From assembly GCA_015059145.1 (NCBI GenBank), contig SVAZ01000001.1, forward strand, positions 1-64,000: a stretch of 64,000 nt of DNA, given 5' to 3'. The notes beneath the pieces were generated by a model, which saw only the letters and a program-made list of their open reading frames with translations, was not told the origin of the DNA and did not search any database. The translations under genes were made by a program, and so were the position numbers. This DNA is from Erysipelotrichaceae bacterium (GTDB lineage: Bacteria; Bacillota_I; Bacilli_A; Acholeplasmatales; Anaeroplasmataceae). The first letter of the stretch is position 1. The number at the start of each line of letters is the position of its first letter. Shown here piece after piece: positions 1-10,084 of the stretch.

Positions 1-15
1 TGTTAAGAATCCCAT
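1..15 (-). CDS. 5' end of a truncated minus-strand CDS (MGFLT...) running off the window edge
   Basis: Reverse strand reads AAGGAGGAGGTGATATC ATG GGA TTC TTA ACA: a near-perfect Shine-Dalgarno and an ATG; product unknown. Confidence 0.45.
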
Positions 16-167
16 GATATCACCTCCTCCTTGAGGTAATATTACATTCTAAATAGACATTATTGATGTCTAAATATAAAATAAATTTGAGTTATGGCTA
101 TATTTTGAATATTAACTCTATTAATATTTTAAATGAGATACAATTTCTTAAGAAATAAAAAATAAAA

Positions 168-187
168 CTGCAACATTTAGCTTGCAG
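168..187 (-). terminator. Rho-independent terminator after acpP
   Basis: CTGCAA/TTGCAG stem followed by a T-rich tract on the minus strand. Confidence 0.5.
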
Positions 188-200
188 CTTTATTACTCAA

Positions 201-446
201 TTATTCAATATTAGCAAATACGTATGCAGCAAGAGAATCTATATTATAGAAATGGCTTTTGTCAATACCAGTTGTTGAAACACCAAATGTTTCATCAATA
301 AAAGCAACTAGCTCAATTGAATCAATTGAATCTAAGCCAATTCCCTCACCAAATAATTGTGTGTCAAACTCTAATTCGTTTGCATCTACTCCCAAATTAG
401 TACAAAGAAAATCCTTTAATTGTTGTTTGATTTCTAATTCTGTCAT
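201..446 (-). CDS. acpP: Acyl carrier protein
   Basis: Small acidic protein with the phosphopantetheine motif GLDSIDSIELV; start refined to MTELEI, preceded by GGGGGAT. Confidence 0.85.
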   Translation of the reverse strand: MTELEIKQQLKDFLCTNLGVDANELEFDTQLFGEGIGLDSIDSIELVAFIDETFGVSTTGIDKSHFYNIDSLAAYVFANIE

Positions 447-568
447 TGTTTTATCCCCCTTCAAGTTTTTCGCTAAAATAAGCTATATTTTTCAAGAAAA
501 ATTATAGCACTACTATATGACAAAATCAATGAAACCTCAAAAAATTTATATCCTAAATCGATATACTT

Positions 569-880
569 TTAGTAGAGTTGTACAAAAGCGACTACAAAAT
601 CACCATCATGACTAATAGAAATCTTTATTTCTGGGTGATTTAAAACATAAGGCTTACCATTTTCCTCATTTAAAATAGAATAGCCTAAATAATTCCTATC
701 TTGAGTTGCTTTAAATATTGCTTCCTTAGAAGCCCACCTAGTAGCTAGAAAAACCTTTTTTCTTTCCTCTTTTAAAGCATCATATATTTTCCTTTCCTCT
801 TCGGTTAATATCGTATTTATAAATTTTTCACTTCTATCATTAAATCTAGATATTAATGTGATATCTACTCCAATATCCAT
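569..880 (-). CDS. acpS: Holo-[acyl-carrier-protein] synthase
   Basis: MDIGVDITLISRF N-terminus, RWASKEAIFKA and ISISHDGDFVVAFV motifs; adjacent to acpP. Confidence 0.9.
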   Translation of the reverse strand: MDIGVDITLISRFNDRSEKFINTILTEEERKIYDALKEERKKVFLATRWASKEAIFKATQDRNYLGYSILNEENGKPYVLNHPEIKISISHDGDFVVAFVQLY

Positions 881-933
881 AATCGCACCTCCTAGCCTAA
901 ATGTATTATATCATATTTTATAAAAAATAAAAA

Positions 934-951
934 AGACAGCCACGGCTGTCT
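934..951 (-). terminator. Terminator hairpin after the YitT-family gene
   Basis: AGACAGCC-AC-GGCTGTCT stem followed by a T-run on the minus strand. Confidence 0.75.
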
Positions 952-952
952 A

Positions 953-1897
953 TTATATTATTGTATGCTTGAAGAATGCACCTATTATCCTCTTTACAGG
1001 AACAACAGTGATAAAGGCTTCAGGGTCAACCTTGTAAATAATTCTTCTAGCCTTTTCAAGCTCGTATGATGAAATAACCATAAAAACATCAAACTTAGCT
1101 TCCTTTGTATAAGCTCCCTTTACATCCAATATAGTACATCCTCTATTAATTTCTGAAATTAAAGCATTAGACACCTCATCAGAATGCTTTGTAATAACAT
1201 CAATTCGTAAATAATTATATGCAGTATGTATTTTATCAATTACTAAATTAGTAATGATGATGAATATAAATGTATAAAATGTAATAGCCCAATTACCCTC
1301 CATTAAGCCACCAGCAATTACTGCTAATACTATATTAAATACCATTGAGAATGTCCCAATAGATATATTCTTTTTTAAGCTTAAGGCTTGAGCTAAGATA
1401 TCTACACCACCTGTTGATGTTCCATATCTTAAGGCAACACCAATACCAGCACCTGCAAATAATCCAGCTATTATAGTTAAAAACAGCTTGTCCTGATTAG
1501 GATCAATACCTAAATTGATCTCAGGTACCCAACCCATTAGGAATATTGATTGAACTATTATAGATAATACTGTATAAATTATAAATCTAGGTGATACTGA
1601 TTTATAACCATAAATACACAAAGGAATATTAAACACAAGTGTAAATACACCAATAGGTATATCAACCCCGGTATTTAAAATTAATCTATTCATAATTTGG
1701 CCAACAGCCGTGAAGCCTATTGCAATTAAATTTGCTGGCTCCAAAAACCATGTTACCGCTAATGAATAAATAACGGAAGAAACAATAACTATAACTACTC
1801 TAAATACATCATTAAGAACTGCTTTTGTTTTAGGATGACTGATAAAGCTTTTAATCGAATGTTTCTTTTCAACATCTAGATTCATATTATCTAACAA
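953..1897 (-). CDS. YitT family membrane protein (DUF161/DUF2179)
   Basis: Multi-TM N-terminus with GTSTGGVDILAQ and a C-terminal DUF2179-like domain (RGCTILDVKGAYTKEAKFDVFMVI). Confidence 0.8.
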   Translation of the reverse strand: MLDNMNLDVEKKHSIKSFISHPKTKAVLNDVFRVVIVIVSSVIYSLAVTWFLEPANLIAIGFTAVGQIMNRLILNTGVDIPIGVFTLVFNIPLCIYGYKSVSPRFIIYTVLSIIVQSIFLMGWVPEINLGIDPNQDKLFLTIIAGLFAGAGIGVALRYGTSTGGVDILAQALSLKKNISIGTFSMVFNIVLAVIAGGLMEGNWAITFYTFIFIIITNLVIDKIHTAYNYLRIDVITKHSDEVSNALISEINRGCTILDVKGAYTKEAKFDVFMVISSYELEKARRIIYKVDPEAFITVVPVKRIIGAFFKHTII

Positions 1898-3818
1898 TAT
1901 CTCCTGGATTCAAATCAATAATTTTAATTAATTCTAGCTTATTATCATCCTTATCAGAAGCACATAATAGCATACCATGTGATTCTTCTCCTCTAAGCTT
2001 AATTGGTTTTAAATTCTTAACTACAACGACCTTATATCCTATTAAGTCATCTGGATTATAGAACTTAGCAATACCAGAAACAATTTGACGTACCTCGCCA
2101 CCTAAATCAACCTTAAATACTAAAAGCTTATCAGCCTTTGGATGCTTATTTGCCTCTATAATTTTACCAACACCTAAATCAATCTTATCAAAATCATCAA
2201 TTGTAATTTCAGGCTTTGAAGGAGCTTCTTCAGCTACAGCTTTTGGAGCCTCTTTAGCTTTTTCCTTAGCTTCTACTATATCCATTACCTCTTTAACATC
2301 TAAACGCTTAAATAATACCTCACATGTACCAACATTATATGATGAATTAGCACCAAACTCTAAATTAACAAATTCAGTTAATTTAGTATTTAATCCTGTA
2401 TAAATCTTTTCAGCTGTAGAAGGCATAATAGGCTCTAGCATGATAGCACTAATACGAATAGATTCTAATAGGTTATATAAAACTGTTTTTAATACTTCCT
2501 TCTTTTCATCATCCTTAGCTAAAACCCAAGGACAAGTTTCATCTATATATTTATTAGAAGATCTTAAAAGCTTAATTACAGCCTCAATACCATCTGCAAC
2601 CTTATATTGATCCATTAAACTCTTATAAGACTTTATAGCCTGTAAAGCCGTATTCTTTAAATTTTCATCAAACTCAGTAGCAACTGATGATGTAATAGCC
2701 TCATCACCAAAATATTTCTTAACCATCGCTAATGTACGGTTAACTAAATTACCTAATGTATTAGCTAAATCTGAATTAGACTTTTCACATACTAATTCAT
2801 ATGTAATGTTACCATCCTGTGCAAATGGAATTTCATGTAAAACATAATATCTTAATGCATCTACACCAAATAATTCAATTAAATCATCAGTATAAATAAC
2901 ATTGCCCTTACTCTTACTCATCTTACCATGATTCATTAAAATCCATGGATGACCAAATACCTGTTTAGGTAGTGGAATATCTAATGCCATTAGCATAATC
3001 GGCCAATAAATAGTATGGAATCTTAAAATATCCTTACCAATCAAATGAATATCAGCTGGCCAATATTTATCATATAAATCTCCACACTTACCATTAACCT
3101 TATAGCCAAGTGCAGTAATATAATTCATTAGCGCATCAATCCATACATAAATAACATGCTTATTATCAAACTTTACAGGAATACCCCATGTATAAGATGT
3201 TCTTGATACACATAAATCTGGAAGTGGCTTAGATAAGAAATTATTTAACATTTCATTTTTTCTAGATTCAGGTTGAATAAACTCAGGATGAGTATTAATA
3301 TATTCAACTAGTCTATCTTGATATGGAGCAAGCTTTAGGAAATAACACTCTTCCTTTGTTAAAGTTACCTTTGCACCACAATCTGGACAACATCCATCAA
3401 CTAAATCCTTCTCAGTATAATATGATTCACAATCAACACAATAATGACCCTCATACACACCCTTATAGATGTCACCCTTTTTATATAATCTTTCGAAAAC
3501 ATCAGCAACTACTGCCTCATGATAATCATCAGTTGTGCGAACAAAATAATCATAGTTAATATCTACAGATTTATAAATTCTTTTAATCTCATTAGAAATA
3601 TTATCAACATGCTGCTTTGGTGTAATACCTAACCCTTCAGCCTTTTGTTGAATCTTTTGACCATGCTCATCAGTTCCTGTTTGGAAATAAGTATCATAGC
3701 CATCCTTCTTTTTATATCTTACTATACTATCAGCTAAAATAGCCTCATATACATTACCTACATGTGGCTTAGATGAAGTATATGCAATTGCGGTTGTTAA
3801 ATAGAATTTCTTACTCAT
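1887..3818 (-). CDS. metG: Methionyl-tRNA synthetase with C-terminal tRNA-binding domain
   Basis: AYTSSKPHVGN (HIGH-like) and KMSKSKGN motifs, zinc-binding CVDCESYYTEKDLVDGCCPDC, C-terminal EMAP/Trbp111-like domain. Confidence 0.95.
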   Translation of the reverse strand: MSKKFYLTTAIAYTSSKPHVGNVYEAILADSIVRYKKKDGYDTYFQTGTDEHGQKIQQKAEGLGITPKQHVDNISNEIKRIYKSVDINYDYFVRTTDDYHEAVVADVFERLYKKGDIYKGVYEGHYCVDCESYYTEKDLVDGCCPDCGAKVTLTKEECYFLKLAPYQDRLVEYINTHPEFIQPESRKNEMLNNFLSKPLPDLCVSRTSYTWGIPVKFDNKHVIYVWIDALMNYITALGYKVNGKCGDLYDKYWPADIHLIGKDILRFHTIYWPIMLMALDIPLPKQVFGHPWILMNHGKMSKSKGNVIYTDDLIELFGVDALRYYVLHEIPFAQDGNITYELVCEKSNSDLANTLGNLVNRTLAMVKKYFGDEAITSSVATEFDENLKNTALQAIKSYKSLMDQYKVADGIEAVIKLLRSSNKYIDETCPWVLAKDDEKKEVLKTVLYNLLESIRISAIMLEPIMPSTAEKIYTGLNTKLTEFVNLEFGANSSYNVGTCEVLFKRLDVKEVMDIVEAKEKAKEAPKAVAEEAPSKPEITIDDFDKIDLGVGKIIEANKHPKADKLLVFKVDLGGEVRQIVSGIAKFYNPDDLIGYKVVVVKNLKPIKLRGEESHGMLLCASDKDDNKLELIKIIDLNPGDIVR

Positions 3819-3883
3819 TTTTATCACTCCTTAACATTATTTGATTATATCAAAACTTTTTGATTTTATCAATATAATAAGAA

Positions 3884-3912
3884 AATGCATCTCGCATTAG
3901 CGAGACGCATTT
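3884..3912 (-). terminator. Terminator after the Cys-rich lipoprotein gene
   Basis: ATGCATCTCGC-ATTA-GCGAGACGCAT hairpin with T-rich tail on the minus strand. Confidence 0.7.
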
Positions 3913-3913
3913 G

Positions 3914-6583
3914 TTAATATAAATATGTAATTAATACAAGATAAGGGTCAACTGTTCCAGGCTCTGCTGTATAGAAAGTCCAACTTACACGGTAATCCAT
4001 TATAAAATCATATACAATATAAATTCCACATTCAGTACAATACATACAGCTAGTTTCTTCATCATATTCCATCGTTGTATCTAAATTATCACTATCTGGC
4101 TCATATTGTGCTCCACAAGCACAAATAGATCCAACCATAAAGTGACCCTTTGAGCATACACTATCCTCAAACACTTCTATTTCTTGCATTGTTGCATTAT
4201 GACCATATGGATATTCTACCCATGTCATTCCACAATCAGAGCATGTGTAAGTTACTTCTAAATCTGAGTAGCAGTCCTCAACCTCACCAAAGTCAGCTGT
4301 AATTGTTCCGGTATGTCCATAATTGCTGATATCTAGATAAATCGCACCACAGATTGAACAAACATAATAATCAACAACTATATCACAGCATTCACTACCA
4401 GCGATAGACTTTGTCTCATCCTTAACATAATTATGCTTTTCTTCATCAAGACCATAATGATCAGTAAACATTATAGTATTAGTGTTACAGTCATATAAAT
4501 AGTTAATAGTATTTGCTTCATAATTATTTGTGCCCTCATATTCAGGAGTTACATTTTCTATTAAGCTATAGATGTAGCTTTCTAAATCATCTGCATCATC
4601 ATGTAAAACAAATGTATCTTCATCCATTGTAACATTAGAATATAACTTATTTACACTGTTAATTGTTGCATTATTCAAATACCTTACATCATAAAAACCA
4701 TTACAATTAGAGCTTATCAAAATAGGTGCATTAGACAAGTCAACAAAATACTCTTCAGTTTCTAATTCTGCTGAAATAGTCACAGTTGTAGTATCCTTTT
4801 CTATTGTAATTATATTTAATTCAGTAGTTACTCGACTATATCCAATTACATTTCCATCATTATCAAAAACAAATTCATCCTCATAATCAATGAACTCTGA
4901 TTCCTCAAAATATGGATCCTTAACTAAAGTTGTATTTTCATCAATTGCTATTCTAGCAACCATTGTATCAACCCTATTAATTAACTCTTCAGTATCATAA
5001 GTGGCTTCAAAATCAAATTCTATTTGTGCCTCTGCTTTACCAGAAATACCAAATGACTCTAAAGCTGATAAATCAAAATCTAAATCAATTTTTGTAATAG
5101 TTCCTTCTTCAGTTGTTAAGATTTGACAATTATCAATCGCACTAAATAAATCAATGAAACCATCAACCATTTCCTTAATTTCTGAATCTTCATAGTCATC
5201 AGATGTAAGTGCTATAATCTCATAAATAGTCATATTGCCAAATCCAGTGATTTGTTCTAAAACAGCATCTGTATATTCACTAATATCTGTGATATGCTCA
5301 CTGATGAAATCAACAACCTTAGTATTTTTTAAACCTGTTTGACTAAAATAAGCTATTAAATCCTTGATTTCTTCATTAGTTAATTCTTCAAAATATGATT
5401 TTAATGAAGCATCTTCATCCTCAAGCTTTATAAGCTTATCAATATAATCAACAGCTGACTTTAAATCGATATCATGTTCTTGAACAAGATCATTTAAATC
5501 ACCAATAGTCATATCAAGCATATCTGAAATAGCAGTTGTTAACTCATCAAAAGATCCATCACCAAAGCATTCTTCATATAATTCAGCTAATGTCTTTGTA
5601 TTTAGCTTTTCACTTAATTCAACTAAGGCTTCATAATTTAATTCATAGCAATATCCATCTTCAGATGTATTTACAAACGCTATATCAAATATTTCCTTAA
5701 GAGCTAAATTAGTACATACACCTAAAACCTCAGGATTTAAATTTTTAGAAAGATAATCTATTTCATCCTTAAAATCCTCTAAAGTAGCTTCAATTTCATC
5801 CATATATTCATCCATAGGAATTTCATTTGTATATATATTGTATGCTGGAATTTTACATGTATAATTACCAGAATTTATTGTAGATTCATAATCAGCAAAA
5901 TTTGTATATTCTGCATCAATTGTAAAAGCGCCACTATTCAATGTTGCATATGCAAAGCCATCCTCATATACAGCTTCAACATCATAAACGCCACATACAC
6001 CATAAAGATAAACCTCTGCACCACCTTCGAAATAAGCTGTAATGTCTCCAGCTTCATCTAATTGTACATAAAGAGGTACATCACTTACAACGAATTCAAG
6101 ATCAAAACCTTCCTCTACAAATGCTATATCAACGTCAGAAACAGTAAAACAAATTTTATCCTCAAAAGAATTTATCAAATTTGTTATATATGTATCAGCC
6201 ACTAATTCAGTACCAGTGACCTCAGTTGCTTGTGTAACCTTATGTCCACATTCACAATATTTAGTTTGTAGGCCTTTAACAAATAGTGTAGCAGGAATAG
6301 TAGTTTTCCATTCTCCATATTCATGATCAAGCCATACTAATTGTTTACAATCATCACAATACCTTTGATGTTGATTTTCATACAATGGGTTATCCTCATA
6401 TAAATAACCCTTCAAAAAATTGTGTGTATGTGGCGCCTCAGTAGTATCACCACTACTTGTACCACTATCTGTAGAACCATTATCAGGTCCTGGTGTTACG
6501 GCTGGTTCATCATCACACGCAGCTAGTGTTATAGAAAAAATAAATAATAAAATTAAACTTAAATACTTTAAAACTTTCTTCAT
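3914..6583 (-). CDS. Large secreted lipoprotein with terminal CxxC knuckles, function unknown
   Basis: Lipoprotein signal (LLLFIFSITLAACDD); CDDC, CECG, CSICG, CSDCG, CACG and CTECG pairs flank an acidic central region. Confidence 0.65.
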   Translation of the reverse strand: MKKVLKYLSLILLFIFSITLAACDDEPAVTPGPDNGSTDSGTSSGDTTEAPHTHNFLKGYLYEDNPLYENQHQRYCDDCKQLVWLDHEYGEWKTTIPATLFVKGLQTKYCECGHKVTQATEVTGTELVADTYITNLINSFEDKICFTVSDVDIAFVEEGFDLEFVVSDVPLYVQLDEAGDITAYFEGGAEVYLYGVCGVYDVEAVYEDGFAYATLNSGAFTIDAEYTNFADYESTINSGNYTCKIPAYNIYTNEIPMDEYMDEIEATLEDFKDEIDYLSKNLNPEVLGVCTNLALKEIFDIAFVNTSEDGYCYELNYEALVELSEKLNTKTLAELYEECFGDGSFDELTTAISDMLDMTIGDLNDLVQEHDIDLKSAVDYIDKLIKLEDEDASLKSYFEELTNEEIKDLIAYFSQTGLKNTKVVDFISEHITDISEYTDAVLEQITGFGNMTIYEIIALTSDDYEDSEIKEMVDGFIDLFSAIDNCQILTTEEGTITKIDLDFDLSALESFGISGKAEAQIEFDFEATYDTEELINRVDTMVARIAIDENTTLVKDPYFEESEFIDYEDEFVFDNDGNVIGYSRVTTELNIITIEKDTTTVTISAELETEEYFVDLSNAPILISSNCNGFYDVRYLNNATINSVNKLYSNVTMDEDTFVLHDDADDLESYIYSLIENVTPEYEGTNNYEANTINYLYDCNTNTIMFTDHYGLDEEKHNYVKDETKSIAGSECCDIVVDYYVCSICGAIYLDISNYGHTGTITADFGEVEDCYSDLEVTYTCSDCGMTWVEYPYGHNATMQEIEVFEDSVCSKGHFMVGSICACGAQYEPDSDNLDTTMEYDEETSCMYCTECGIYIVYDFIMDYRVSWTFYTAEPGTVDPYLVLITYLY

Positions 6584-6695
6584 AATTTAACCTCCTATTA
6601 GATACATTATAGCAAAAAAAATAAATAGTGTAAAATGATATTTCGATTATGGCCATCCTACTAATTATTGTTATATAGTGCTTTTTAAAATTAAA

Positions 6696-6715
6696 AAAGG
6701 CTATTACTAGCCTTT
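6696..6715 (-). terminator. Terminator hairpin at the end of the thioredoxin-like gene
   Basis: AAAGGCTA-TTAC-TAGCCTTT stem followed by a T-run on the minus strand. Confidence 0.65.
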
Positions 6716-7241
6716 ATAATGTATCCTTATAAACTTTATTGATTAAATCTGAAATTGCTAAGGTGAAATCAATTGTTTGATCCTCAGTAGAATCAGCTAA
6801 ATGTAATCCAGCATCATCCTTAATTAGTTCCTTATCAAAGTATCCAATACAGCTACCATTCTTTATACCAAAAATAAATGGAACATGTATTCTAGGAATT
6901 AAAGTATCTACTACTAACTCCTCAGACTTATACTTAATCTTTTCCACGATTGCATAATATTTAAGCTTATGCTCTAACGTTTTACAATCCCTTAGGTCCT
7001 CTTCCTCTTGAAAAATATTTATAAACTTTGGATCATAGTTGTAAATAACATCTAGTCCGAGCTTTTTACCAATACCATTCAAGTCATTGATAATTGCCTG
7101 ACAATTTGGACACCACGGACCACCAATAAAAATTAGTCCTGTGCCAAATCCATCTAATAAATCTATTAGTTCGTCATAGCTAATAGATTTAAAAATATGA
7201 TCCTTATCATTTAAGAATTCATATTCCTTACAATAATCCAT
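6714..7241 (-). CDS. Thioredoxin-fold protein
   Basis: GLIFIGGPWCPNCQAIINDL: CxxC active-site context of thioredoxin-like proteins. Confidence 0.7.
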   Translation of the reverse strand: MDYCKEYEFLNDKDHIFKSISYDELIDLLDGFGTGLIFIGGPWCPNCQAIINDLNGIGKKLGLDVIYNYDPKFINIFQEEEDLRDCKTLEHKLKYYAIVEKIKYKSEELVVDTLIPRIHVPFIFGIKNGSCIGYFDKELIKDDAGLHLADSTEDQTIDFTLAISDLINKVYKDTL

Positions 7242-7244
7242 ATG

Positions 7245-8093
7245 CTATTCTCCTTTATTTTTGTACTCAATATATTCCTTATATAATTCTTTCCTGTCTA
7301 AATTAAATAGCTTTGAAACCTCTTTAATAGCTTCATTAGGCTTATAGCCTAAGGAAATAAGCTCTTCTATTTTTGAATTAGGATTATCAACTAACTCCTT
7401 AGTTTCCTTATATCCTGAAACTATTAATACAATTTCACCCTTAATTGCTTCTATCTTTAAAAGCTCACTTATAGAGCCCCTAATATATTCCTCGTAGGTT
7501 TTAGTCAATTCTCTTGCGATTACACATTGTCTATCGCCAAATACCTCTAATATATCAGCTAAAGTTTCAAATATTCTATGTGGAGCCTCATAAAAAATAA
7601 TAGTATGATCTACATATTTCAAGCTATTTAATTCAGCTAGTCTCTTTGTCTTTTTGCTGTCTAAAAAACCATAAAATGTATATGGCATAGGTGCAAGACC
7701 AGATGCAATAAGTGCACTAATTCCTGCAGATGCTCCTGGAATTGTTGATATAGCAATATTAAGCTCTGAAGCAGCCTTAACTATTTTATATCCAGGATCA
7801 GATATAATAGGTAAACCCGCATCAGATATTATTGCTATTTTCATTCCATTTTTAAGCTCTTCTATAATACTGTCTGTTTTTATATCCTGATTATACTCAT
7901 GATAGCTTTCTAGCTTAGTAGTAATATTAAAATGCTGTAAAAGATAAATTGAATTTCTAGTATCCTCAGCATATATCTTATCAACAGATTTTAAAATCTC
8001 TACTGCACGATAGGTCATATCACTTAAATTACCTATTGGCGTTGCTACTAAATATAGAATACCATTATCATGATTAAAGCTTCTAACTCTCAT
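7245..8093 (-). CDS. rsmI: 16S rRNA (cytidine-2'-O)-methyltransferase
   Basis: LYLVATPIGNLSDMTYRAVEIL, AEDTRN and ISDAGLPIISDPGY motifs. Confidence 0.95.
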   Translation of the reverse strand: MRVRSFNHDNGILYLVATPIGNLSDMTYRAVEILKSVDKIYAEDTRNSIYLLQHFNITTKLESYHEYNQDIKTDSIIEELKNGMKIAIISDAGLPIISDPGYKIVKAASELNIAISTIPGASAGISALIASGLAPMPYTFYGFLDSKKTKRLAELNSLKYVDHTIIFYEAPHRIFETLADILEVFGDRQCVIARELTKTYEEYIRGSISELLKIEAIKGEIVLIVSGYKETKELVDNPNSKIEELISLGYKPNEAIKEVSKLFNLDRKELYKEYIEYKNKGE

Positions 8094-8500
8094 TAGTTCT
8101 TAATGATACGAATAGCCTTTTCTCTTAAATCACGCTCAGCGTAAACAATTGAAAACAATTCTCTACGCTTTTCTGAAGAAATATCAAACTTCTTTTGGAT
8201 ATCCTCTAGGAACAATAATTCAGATGTATTATATAGATCATCCTCCATAGAAATAATAACAAGATTTAGATAAACAACGTGCTTAACCACCTGATTACAA
8301 TTAACAAAATACTCTAAAGTTTTTTCAATTGTATCAGTTAATCTAAAAGAATATTCATCCTTAACCTGATCCAACTCAGCAATCATTTTAGTTAAAACTC
8401 TCTTTTCAACAGCTGTAGGCTCACCATCAATATCAACCATATAGATAGCTAGGTCTAAGAATTTTAGCATTTCCTTTTTGTTTAATAAACTTAAAAACAT
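8093..8500 (-). CDS. Small alpha-helical protein, possibly TerB-like
   Basis: Two acidic-turn repeats (MVDIDGEPTAVEKRVL; SMEDDLYNTSELLFLEDIQKKFDIS) resembling the TerB tellurite-resistance fold; tentative. Confidence 0.35.
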   Translation of the reverse strand: MFLSLLNKKEMLKFLDLAIYMVDIDGEPTAVEKRVLTKMIAELDQVKDEYSFRLTDTIEKTLEYFVNCNQVVKHVVYLNLVIISMEDDLYNTSELLFLEDIQKKFDISSEKRRELFSIVYAERDLREKAIRIIKN

Positions 8501-8505
8501 ATACT

Positions 8506-9234
8506 CTACTTCCCCTCATAATTATAAATTTTTAAAACCTGGTCTGTCCATTTATTGTCATCCCCATATACATAAAGTGGAGGTAAGACCCTTAGTCCAT
8601 CCTTACTTCCATCCTTGATGCCTTCAATTAATATATGATTACATTCCTTATCTTGTTTTGGATATACAAATTGTAATCTTTTTGGCTCGATTTTATATTT
8701 CTTCAAAACCTCTAATATTTCAACAAGCCTATCAGGTCTATGAACCATTGCAAGCCTTCCCTTAGAATTTAAAAGCGTACTTGCCTCCTTAATGATATCA
8801 TCTAGGCTTGCAAGAACCTCATGCCTTGCAATTGCCTTTTTATCATTAGGATTAATTTGATTATCACCTAGCTTAAAGAAGGGTGGATTACAGGTAACAA
8901 CATCAAATTTACCTATTTCCTTATGAACACCCTTTAAATTAGCAAGCTTCATTTCTATTTGACTATCTAGCTTATTTTCATTAATAGACATATTAGCCAA
9001 TTCATAAGAGCTCTTTTGAACCTCAACTCCTACAATATTAGCCTTAGTTCTTAAAGACAAATAAAGAGGGATAGGAGCATTACCACTACACAAATCACAA
9101 ATTCTTTTTACCTTAGTATTTATAGTGACAAAATCAGCTAAAAGCATTGAGTCAATAGAAAAGCTAAAGCTATCTGGATCCTGATATATTTTAATAAGCT
9201 CTCTACCTAATAGCTCATTACAAACTATAGTCAT
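8506..9234 (-). CDS. tRNA1(Val) (adenine-N6)-methyltransferase family (YabB-like)
   Basis: SAM-binding ICDLCSGNAPIPL and catalytic VTCNPPFF (NPPF) motif; next to rsmI. Confidence 0.85.
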   Translation of the reverse strand: MTIVCNELLGRELIKIYQDPDSFSFSIDSMLLADFVTINTKVKRICDLCSGNAPIPLYLSLRTKANIVGVEVQKSSYELANMSINENKLDSQIEMKLANLKGVHKEIGKFDVVTCNPPFFKLGDNQINPNDKKAIARHEVLASLDDIIKEASTLLNSKGRLAMVHRPDRLVEILEVLKKYKIEPKRLQFVYPKQDKECNHILIEGIKDGSKDGLRVLPPLYVYGDDNKWTDQVLKIYNYEGK

Positions 9235-10072
9235 TATCCTCTTCCTCTATTATTTTCTTTTTATCCTTAGATGGAGTGAACTTAACATCCTCAAGCTTTA
9301 AATAACCAAATTTATTATCTTCATTAACATACTTAACCTTTAGATTTTTATTAATAACATCACATGATAAAACCTTGGCAGGCCCTTCAGCTGTTTCAAC
9401 TATATCTCCTGTATCAGGTGCAAATCTTCTTAGCTCAGTATATAAATCATTTTCATAATTAATACAGCATAAAAGCTTCCCACAATTACCACTGATTTTT
9501 ACTGGATTAAGTGATAGATTCTGATTCTTAGCCATTTTCACTGATACATTATCAAACTGTGTAATAAATGTTTGACAGCATACAATTAAGCCACAAGGGC
9601 CAATACCACCAAACACCTTAGCTCCATCACGAGAGCCAACCTGTCGCAATTCAATTCTAGTATGATATTCATCAGCTAGATTTTTAACTAGCTCTCTAAA
9701 ATCTACCCTTCCCTCAGATTCGAAATAAATAATAAGCTTTGAACAATCAAGCGTATATTCAGCCTCTAAAACCTTAATCTCAAGATTACTTTTCTTAGCA
9801 TAATATTTAGTTTTTTCTAAAACCGTAGGTTCAAGCTCCTTATTTCTTAAATATGCTTTATAATCCTCATTAGTAGCTATACGAACAATATCCTTAAGCT
9901 CGCTTGATAAATCCTCAGCCTTTAATTCAAATGGCTCACCTACACAAAAACCTAATTCTATTCCTCTAATAGTATTTACAATAACCCTTGTTCCGTTTTG
10001 AACATTTAGGTTACCTACACCAAAATAATATCTTTTACCTACTGGTTTAAATTGGACACGAATTGCCCTCAT
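9218..10072 (-). CDS. ricT: PSP1-domain protein RicT/YaaT
   Basis: GIGPCGLIVCCQTF and NCGKLLCCINYENDLY cysteine motifs; neighbour of holB. Confidence 0.9.
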   Translation of the reverse strand: MRAIRVQFKPVGKRYYFGVGNLNVQNGTRVIVNTIRGIELGFCVGEPFELKAEDLSSELKDIVRIATNEDYKAYLRNKELEPTVLEKTKYYAKKSNLEIKVLEAEYTLDCSKLIIYFESEGRVDFRELVKNLADEYHTRIELRQVGSRDGAKVFGGIGPCGLIVCCQTFITQFDNVSVKMAKNQNLSLNPVKISGNCGKLLCCINYENDLYTELRRFAPDTGDIVETAEGPAKVLSCDVINKNLKVKYVNEDNKFGYLKLEDVKFTPSKDKKKIIEEEDNDYSL

Positions 10073-10084
10073 GCTACCACCAAC

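Noticed and set aside
259-507. Plus-strand 82-aa ORF opposite acpP
   Set aside because: Antisense of a clear acpP; no RBS or recognisable motif.
3323-3559. Plus-strand 78-aa ORF inside metG
   Set aside because: Shadow ORF opposite the conserved metG zinc region.
3828-3913. Possible T-box or riboswitch upstream of metG
   Set aside because: The gap is only 86 nt, occupied by the previous gene's terminator and AT-rich sequence; no T-box motif seen.
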